From positions 1 through 16,835 of the forward strand of contig VGPP01000023.1 in the NCBI GenBank assembly GCA_016882585.1: a DNA stretch of 16,835 nucleotides. Reading direction: 5' to 3'. This DNA is from Cyanobacteria bacterium M_surface_7_m2_037. Lineage in GTDB: Bacteria; Cyanobacteriota; Cyanobacteriia; PCC-6307; Cyanobiaceae. Within the stretch, counting starts at the first letter, position 1. The number at the start of each line of letters is the position of its first letter. A model generated the notes under the pieces. That model made no database searches. It saw only the letters and a list, made by a program, of their open reading frames with translations, and was not told the origin of the DNA. The translations under genes and the position numbers were made by a program. Below are positions 12,607-16,835 of this stretch, one piece after another.

Positions 12607-13047
12607 ATGCCCGTGATTCGATTTGTGCGCGAGGGTCGCGACGTGGAGTGCTACCCGGGTGAAAACCTGCGGGAGGTGGCCCTGCGGGAGGGCATCGCGC
12701 TTTACGGCCTGAAGGGGCAGCTGGGCAACTGCGGAGGCTGCGGCCAGTGCATCACCTGTTTTGTGGATGTGGTGGGCGAAAGCAGCCCCGGCAGCCTCAG
12801 CGGCCGCACCGCTGTGGAAGAGCAGAAGCTGCGCCGCCGCCCCCAAACGTGGCGCCTGGCCTGCCAGGCGCTGGTGAATCAATCGGTGCTGGTGCTCACC
12901 AAGCCGCAGACCGGCCTGGCGGACCTCGATCAGAAGGTGCAGAAGGCCAAGGCCGAACCCCTGGCCGCCGGCCCCACGGCCTGGCCGGTGCAGGCCAGCG
13001 AGGAGGACCCTGCCGACGAAACCACTACGAGCGATGAAGAGGCCTGA
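12607..13047 (+). CDS. 2Fe-2S ferredoxin-like protein
   Basis: Small iron-sulfur electron carrier, probably soluble. The 146 residues have a ferredoxin-type beta-grasp start (MPVIRFVREGRDVECYPGENLREVALREGI) and the cluster loop NCGGCGQCITCFVDV, then RLACQ. Cys42, Cys48, Cys51 and Cys86 fit the C-x5-C-x2-C-xn-C ligand pattern of a cyanobacterial ferredoxin-like family that usually has GGYGQC; here Cys45 replaces the Tyr, giving an extra Cys in the loop. The C-terminal third is low-complexity and acidic (EEDPADETTTSDEEA). AGGG precedes the ATG by 6 nt. psbM follows after 48 bp on the same strand. Its redox partner is unknown; a photosynthetic role is suggested only by its neighbours. Confidence 0.87.
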   Translation: MPVIRFVREGRDVECYPGENLREVALREGIALYGLKGQLGNCGGCGQCITCFVDVVGESSPGSLSGRTAVEEQKLRRRPQTWRLACQALVNQSVLVLTKPQTGLADLDQKVQKAKAEPLAAGPTAWPVQASEEDPADETTTSDEEA

Positions 13048-13095
13048 TCGGCGCCTTGCGGCGGTGATACCGTCTTCGCGCTGAAGGCTTTTGCA

Positions 13096-13200
13096 ATGGA
13101 AACCAACGATCTCGGCTTCGTCGCCAGTCTGATGTTCGTGCTGGTTCCAACCGTGTTCCTGCTGGTTCTGTACATCCAGACCAGCAGCCGCCAGGGTTGA
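13096..13200 (+). CDS. psbM: photosystem II reaction centre protein M
   Basis: A 34-residue single-helix protein at the photosystem II dimer interface. It reads METNDLGFVASLMFVLVPTV followed by FLLVLYIQTSSRQG, the standard PsbM pattern (short polar start, one membrane helix, QTSS end). GAAGG lies 8 nt before the ATG. It follows the ferredoxin-like gene by 48 bp and is followed by a terminator. Confidence 0.96.
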   Translation: METNDLGFVASLMFVLVPTVFLLVLYIQTSSRQG

Positions 13201-13242
13201 TCACCGGGCCGGCTGGCCTGCCCACACCTCAACACACCACCG

Positions 13243-13277
13243 ATCCCCGAAGCGGTTTAGCCGCTCCGGGGATTTTT
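13243..13277 (+). terminator. intrinsic terminator after psbM
   Basis: ATCCCCG pairs with CGGGGAT and AGCGG with CCGCT (one A/C mismatch between the two helices), loop TTTAG, followed by TTTTTG. It is about 43 bp after psbM and also separates it from the convergent UspA gene. Confidence 0.9.
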
Positions 13278-13328
13278 GTTGGGCGCTGGTTTGAGGTCGC
13301 AGCGATCGGGCCGCCGCGCCTGGATGCA

Positions 13329-14183
13329 TCAGCGGCGGCCTTCGGGCTCACGCACCAGCAGCACCGGCGCCGGGGCGTGCACGCGGATGTAATCGCTCAC
13401 CGACGAACCGAGCAGGCGATCGATGTCGACCAGGCCGCGAGCCACCAGGGGCCGGCGATCCTGCGAGGCAATCACCAGCAGATCCGCTTTCTCTTCCTGG
13501 GCCACCGCACACACGCCCCGGCCGATATCGCCGGTGCGGTGGATCGCCTTCATCTCCACGCCAAAGCCGCGGGCGCGCTGCACGGCCTTCTCGAGCACCT
13601 CATCCGCTGGGGATTTGCCGCCGCGCGATGGGGTGATGTCCTGCCGGCTGATGTGGATGCCGGTGAGGCTGGCGCCGGGAGTGTCGCGCACCAGCTCGCA
13701 GGCGAGGCGCAGGGCGTCGTCACCCACGCCGGTGCCATCCACAGCCACCATCACGCGGTTGATGTGGCGCACATAGAGGTCGTCGCGCACCAGCAGCATC
13801 GGCCGTGTGGAGAGCTGGAAGACGTATTGGCTGGCGCTATTGCTCAGGATCGACTGCAGGCGCCCCAGCCCGCGGGAGCCCATCACGATCAGATCGGCGT
13901 TGAGCTCATCAGCCACCTTGAGCACCGTTTGCTTGGTGTCGCCCTGGCGAATGATCGTGTTCACCTCGGCCGGGTTGAGGCCAAGGCGCTGCACGGCTTC
14001 CGCCACGATGCCGGCGGCCTTCTGGGAGTGTTCCGCGTAGCTCTCTCCCGCCTGCTCCGACACCACATGCAGGAGGTTGATTCGGGCCTGCTTCACGGCT
14101 GGGATGTCGCGCAGCATGCGCACCATCTCCTCAACGTGGCCCTTACCGGAATCGGCGATCAGAAGGTTGCGGAACACAGCCAT
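13329..14183 (-). CDS. tandem-domain universal stress protein
   Basis: Universal stress (UspA) fold protein with two domains in 284 residues, cytoplasmic, role unknown but usually linked to stress survival. Domain 1 (1-133) starts MAVFRNLLIADSGKGHVEEM and has LIVMGSRGLGRLQSILSNSASQYVF (about 98-122), where the usual final G(S/T) of the ATP motif is Asn-Ser. Domain 2 (about 142-278) starts INRVMVAVDGTGVGDDAL and ends VIASQDRRPLVARGLVDIDRLLGSSVSDYI, where the first glycines are replaced (SQD) while the GSS end is kept. ATP binding is therefore uncertain. The ATG at 14183 is preferred; the frame runs on upstream with no Usp sequence. Divergent from the thioesterase gene (61 bp apart). Confidence 0.9.
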   Translation of the reverse strand: MAVFRNLLIADSGKGHVEEMVRMLRDIPAVKQARINLLHVVSEQAGESYAEHSQKAAGIVAEAVQRLGLNPAEVNTIIRQGDTKQTVLKVADELNADLIVMGSRGLGRLQSILSNSASQYVFQLSTRPMLLVRDDLYVRHINRVMVAVDGTGVGDDALRLACELVRDTPGASLTGIHISRQDITPSRGGKSPADEVLEKAVQRARGFGVEMKAIHRTGDIGRGVCAVAQEEKADLLVIASQDRRPLVARGLVDIDRLLGSSVSDYIRVHAPAPVLLVREPEGRR

Positions 14184-14244
14184 GGCAACGCGCTGGGGCA
14201 GCCTATGGCTGATCCGCCGCGGCGGACCAACCGCAGCCAACACC

Positions 14245-14694
14245 GTGACGGAGCAACAACAACCGCAGCCCTGGCGCCTGATCCGGCGCGTGCTGCCGCA
14301 ACACACCGATCACGCCGGCGTGATGTGGCATGGGGCCTATCTGAGCTGGCTGGAGGAGGCCCGGGTGGAAGCCCTCAGCGCCGCCGGCCTGGCCTACGCC
14401 GATCTGTCGGCCGAGGGCCTGGAATTACCCGTGGTGAGCTTGGCGATCCAATACCGCCAGGCGCTGCTGCACGGCGAGGAGGTGTGCCTGAGCAGCTGGG
14501 TGCTGCCGCGCCAGGGCGTGAAGCTGCCCTGGCGCAGCCAGTTTGTGAAGGCCGATGGCAGCGTGGCCGCCGAAGCCAGCGTGGAGCTGGTGCTCGTGGA
14601 CCTCTCCGCCGGGCCAGGGCAGCGCAAGCTGATGCGCCGGCTCCCAGCCAACCTGAGCCGCGCCGTTGAACGCCTGCAGCAGGGCGCAGCCTGA
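14245..14694 (+). CDS. hotdog-fold acyl-CoA thioesterase
   Basis: Cytoplasmic thioester hydrolase of the 4-hydroxybenzoyl-CoA thioesterase/YbgC type. The 149-residue form starts VTEQQQPQPWRLIRRVLPQ and has the family catalytic stretch HTDHAGVMWHGAYLSWLEEAR with candidate catalytic Asp22, then SIQYR-like SLAIQYRQALLHGEEV and the paired beta strands of the hotdog fold. The GTG at 14245 is proposed as the start, because the next in-frame Met upstream (14182) would overlap the UspA start and add non-homologous residues; no Shine-Dalgarno site is visible. In cyanobacteria a related enzyme hydrolyses DHNA-CoA for phylloquinone, but I cannot assign the substrate here. dprA starts 48 bp downstream. 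Confidence 0.8.
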   Translation: MTEQQQPQPWRLIRRVLPQHTDHAGVMWHGAYLSWLEEARVEALSAAGLAYADLSAEGLELPVVSLAIQYRQALLHGEEVCLSSWVLPRQGVKLPWRSQFVKADGSVAAEASVELVLVDLSAGPGQRKLMRRLPANLSRAVERLQQGAA

Positions 14695-14710
14695 GGCCCA
14701 CCGCTCTCGC

Positions 14711-14727
14711 TATAGTACTGACGTACT
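14711..14727 (+). promoter_or_regulatory. candidate dprA -10 element with LexA-box-like palindrome
   Basis: TATAGT (14711-14716) is a good -10 hexamer, and AGTAC-TGAC-GTACT (14714-14727) overlaps it as a perfect 5-bp inverted repeat. This differs at one defined base (the D position) from the cyanobacterial LexA box RGTACNNNDGTWCB as I remember it. No good -35 is visible. Confidence 0.4.
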
Positions 14728-14730
14728 GGC

Positions 14731-14734
14731 GAGG
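14731..14734 (+). promoter_or_regulatory. Shine-Dalgarno site choosing the dprA start
   Basis: GAGG lies 8 nt before ATG 14743. It favours this ATG over the in-frame GTG codons at 14734 and 14737, which overlap or abut the site. Confidence 0.6.
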
Positions 14735-14742
14735 TGGTGTGC

Positions 14743-15990
14743 ATGGGAACCGTGGTGCAGGCGCCCTTTGCCTCGGCCGCTGCAGCGGCAGCCCTGCGAA
14801 CTGCATCGAATCCAATCCAGGCGGCCCGGCAACGGCCCCGCGGGCACGATCCCGCCATTGAGCGAGCGCGCCTTTGGCGCCTGGTGTGGTCGGGCTGTCC
14901 GGGGATCGGTTGGCAGCGGATGGAGCGGCTCGATGCGATGTTCGGCAGCCTTGAGGAGGCCTGGGGTGCCAGCTCGGAGCGGATTGACCATGTGCTGAGC
15001 GGGAAGCCACGCCTGAGCCGGCGAGAGCTGGAGGCCTTCGAGCACTACCGCAGCAGCCATGGGCCGGCCCCGATCAGCCAGCCCCCCAGTGCAGCGGAAC
15101 GGCGGCGATGGGCGCAGCCAGCGCGGCTGCTTCCGAGCGACATCACCTATCCCGAAGCGCTGTTCCAACTCGATCGCCCGCCGCTGCAGCTCTTCTGGCG
15201 CGGGCAGGGGTCGCTGTGGCGCGCCCTGGGCGAGAGCCAGGCCGTAGCTGTGGTGGGCACGCGCCGCCCCTCCCGCCATGGCCTCACGATGGCGCGGCTG
15301 ATCGGGCGGGCCCTGGCCGAAGCAGGCTGGCCGGTGGTGAGCGGGCTGGCCGAAGGGATCGATGCAGAGGCGCACGGCGGCTGCCTAGAGGCGGCCGGGC
15401 GGCCGGTGGGTGTGCTGGGAACACCGCTCAACCGCGTCTATCCGCGCCATCACACGCAACTGCAGGCCGCCGTGGCGGAACAGGGCCTGCTGGTGAGCGA
15501 GCTGGCGCAGGGAACTCCGGGCCGCGCGGGGCACTTCGCCCTGCGCAATCGCCTCCAGGTGGCGCTGGCCCAGGCCCTGGTGCTGGTGGAATGCCCTGCC
15601 AGCAGCGGCGCTCTGCATTCGGCGCAGCTGGCCTGGGATCTGGGCATCCCGATCTGGGTGGTGCCGGCCGATGCCGGCCGCATCAGTGCCGCCGGCAGCA
15701 ACCGCTGGCTGGGGCAGGGCGCGACACCCTTGATCAACCCGGCTGATCTGATCTCCAGCCTGGGCAGGGGCCCCCTCCACCCAGCCAGCCAGCGGAGCAC
15801 TGCCGCAGCCGATGCCCCCCTGCTGCAGCGTGAGGCGGCCCTGCTAGCCGCCCTGGGTGCTGGGGCCTCGCTGGATCACCTCTGTGATCGTTTGCGCCAG
15901 AGCCCAGCGGTGCTGAGCGAGCGGCTGCTGCGGCTGGAGCTGGCTGGGGTGCTGCGCAGTGAACCCGGCCTGTGGTGGCGGCCCTGCTGA
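14743..15990 (+). CDS. dprA: DNA-processing protein DprA
   Basis: Single-strand DNA-binding recombination mediator that protects incoming DNA and loads RecA during natural transformation. The 415-residue product has an N-terminal extension, a SAM/HhH-like region (about 40-100), the Rossmann DprA core with VAVVGTRRPSRHG (168-180), VVSGLAEGIDAEAHGG (198-213), YPRHH, FALRNRLQVALAQALVLVE (265-284) and SGALHSAQLAWDLGIPIWVVPAD, and a C-terminal winged-helix-like part (LLQREAALLAALGAGASLDHLCDRL). All key motifs are intact. The start is discussed under the ribosome site. It lies between a thioesterase (48 bp upstream) and prmC (24 bp downstream), a common cyanobacterial neighbourhood. Its promoter region carries a LexA-box-like repeat. 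Confidence 0.95.
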   Translation: MGTVVQAPFASAAAAAALRTASNPIQAARQRPRGHDPAIERARLWRLVWSGCPGIGWQRMERLDAMFGSLEEAWGASSERIDHVLSGKPRLSRRELEAFEHYRSSHGPAPISQPPSAAERRRWAQPARLLPSDITYPEALFQLDRPPLQLFWRGQGSLWRALGESQAVAVVGTRRPSRHGLTMARLIGRALAEAGWPVVSGLAEGIDAEAHGGCLEAAGRPVGVLGTPLNRVYPRHHTQLQAAVAEQGLLVSELAQGTPGRAGHFALRNRLQVALAQALVLVECPASSGALHSAQLAWDLGIPIWVVPADAGRISAAGSNRWLGQGATPLINPADLISSLGRGPLHPASQRSTAAADAPLLQREAALLAALGAGASLDHLCDRLRQSPAVLSERLLRLELAGVLRSEPGLWWRPC

Positions 15991-16003
15991 AGCAGCGCTG
16001 CTT
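15990..16003. repeat. 14-bp perfect palindrome between dprA and prmC
   Basis: AAGCAGC and GCTGCTT meet with no spacer. The AGCAG part can also pair with CTGCT at the end of dprA, so two alternative small hairpins are possible, just before the AGGG ribosome site of prmC. Role unknown. Confidence 0.35.
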
Positions 16004-16014
16004 AGGGTTGAGCC

Positions 16015-16835
16015 ATGGGCCACGCGATTGCCGCAGCTGAACTCCTGCAATGGCGGCGGAGGCAACTGCAGGCCGGCGGGGAGGCCAGTGAGCTCGATTG
16101 GTTACTGGATCTAGAAGGCGGGATCCGCTGGCAGGCGCTGCAGCAACTGCGGCTCTACCCGGATCAGTCCGTCACCCTGGCAAAACCGCTGGATCGGCTG
16201 GAGGCGCTCTGGCAACGCCATCTCAGCAGCGCTGCACCCCTGCAATACCTGGTGGGGCGCTGCCCCTGGCGCGATCTGGAGCTGGAGGTGCGGCCCGGTG
16301 CCCTCATTCCCAGGCAGGAAACGGAGCTCTTGATCGATCTGGCCACCGATCGGATCGCCGCGGAGCGCAGCCCCCTGCTCTGGGCGGATCTAGGCACGGG
16401 CAGTGGCTGCCTGGCCCTGGCGCTGGCCCTGGCCTGGCCTGGCAGCCGTGGGATTGCGGTGGATCAATCCGCAGAGGCCCTGGCTGTGGCACGCCGCAAT
16501 CTCGAAACCCATCAGCGCCTGGATGTCGTGGAGCTGCGCCAGGGCAGCTGGTGGCAGCCGCTGGCGGATTGCGCAGGCGCATTGCAGCTGGTGGTGTCGA
16601 ATCCGCCCTACATCCCCACGGCTGTGTGGGCCGAGCTTGAAACTGGCGTGCGCGACCACGAGCCCGCATTGGCCCTCGATGGTGGTGCCGACGGGCTGGC
16701 AGCGATCCGCACGATCGCGGCGGGAGCCATGGCCCATCTGGCCCCGGGGGGCTGGATCCTGCTGGAGCACCATCACGATCAGAGCAGCGCTGTTTTGGCC
16801 CTGCTCCACGCAGCGGGGCTGGAGCAGGTGGAAGC
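16015..16835 (+). CDS. prmC: peptide chain release factor glutamine methyltransferase, 3' end missing
   Basis: PrmC (HemK) uses SAM to methylate the GGQ glutamine of release factors 1 and 2, improving translation termination. The first 273 residues are present; full proteins are about 280-295, so little is missing. An N-terminal helical domain (1-80, LQYLVGRCPW) is followed by the LIPRQETELLID strand, the SAM loop LWADLGTGSGCLALALALAW (122-141), VVSNPPYI (193-200) with the catalytic NPPY, and the late HLAPGGWILLEHHHDQ strand. ATG 16015 is preceded by AGGG at 10-12 nt. It follows dprA by 24 bp on the same strand. It was missed by simple ORF listing because the stop lies outside the window. Confidence 0.95.
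   Translation, partial: MGHAIAAAELLQWRRRQLQAGGEASELDWLLDLEGGIRWQALQQLRLYPDQSVTLAKPLDRLEALWQRHLSSAAPLQYLVGRCPWRDLELEVRPGALIPRQETELLIDLATDRIAAERSPLLWADLGTGSGCLALALALAWPGSRGIAVDQSAEALAVARRNLETHQRLDVVELRQGSWWQPLADCAGALQLVVSNPPYIPTAVWAELETGVRDHEPALALDGGADGLAAIRTIAAGAMAHLAPGGWILLEHHHDQSSAVLALLHAAGLEQVE

Noticed and set aside
13197..14669. 490-codon plus-strand open frame opposite the UspA gene
   Set aside because: It overlaps the UspA gene antisense and then the thioesterase in another frame. The composition is shadow-like, and the psbM terminator lies inside it.

Overview
The window looks like chromosome from a GC-rich alpha-cyanobacterium of the Synechococcus/Cyanobium type. The evidence is gene content: a phycocyanin subunit with rod linkers and a CpcT lyase, photosystem II genes psbB, psbT and psbM, a cyanobacterial three-domain ribosomal protein S1, and high GC throughout. 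No phycoerythrin genes are visible, which fits a phycocyanin-type strain, but the rest of the phycobilisome region lies outside the window.

Layout. (1) 1-3829, minus strand except for one gene: cpcB (cut by the window's left edge), cpcD, cpcC, a CpcL-like membrane rod linker and cpcT. An unrecognised plus-strand coiled-coil gene sits between cpcC and the CpcL-like gene. A terminator after cpcD and a candidate promoter suggest that cpcB(A) is a separate transcription unit from the linker genes upstream. (2) 3880-4241: a small conserved-looking ORF and tRNA-Phe(GAA). (3) 4272-9845, minus: a tightly packed run rpsA, HAD hydrolase, metK, FGGY pentulose kinase, a 39-aa membrane peptide, a DUF2470 protein and a comF-like gene. 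Several junctions are short gaps or overlaps. (4) 9950-12316, minus: nrdR, then psbB-psbT ending in a strong terminator. (5) 12607-13200, plus: a 2Fe-2S ferredoxin-like gene and psbM, with a terminator. (6) 13329-14183, minus: a tandem UspA protein. (7) 14245-16835, plus: a hotdog thioesterase, dprA and prmC (cut by the right edge).

Together the genes serve light harvesting (rod assembly and bilin attachment), photosystem II, translation (S1, PrmC, tRNA-Phe), SAM supply, ribonucleotide reductase control and DNA uptake/recombination. I see no mobile elements, CRISPR arrays, rRNA or phage genes. The most interesting points are regulatory: a canonical intrinsic terminator buried inside the HAD coding sequence just after rpsA; a LexA-box-like palindrome on the dprA -10 element; a 22-bp palindrome between cpcC and the divergent coiled-coil gene; and inverted repeats over the candidate cpcB, rpsA and nrdR promoters. 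The CpcL-like linker and the coiled-coil gene are the best leads for less-described protein biology. All promoter and operator calls come from reading the sequence and are untested.
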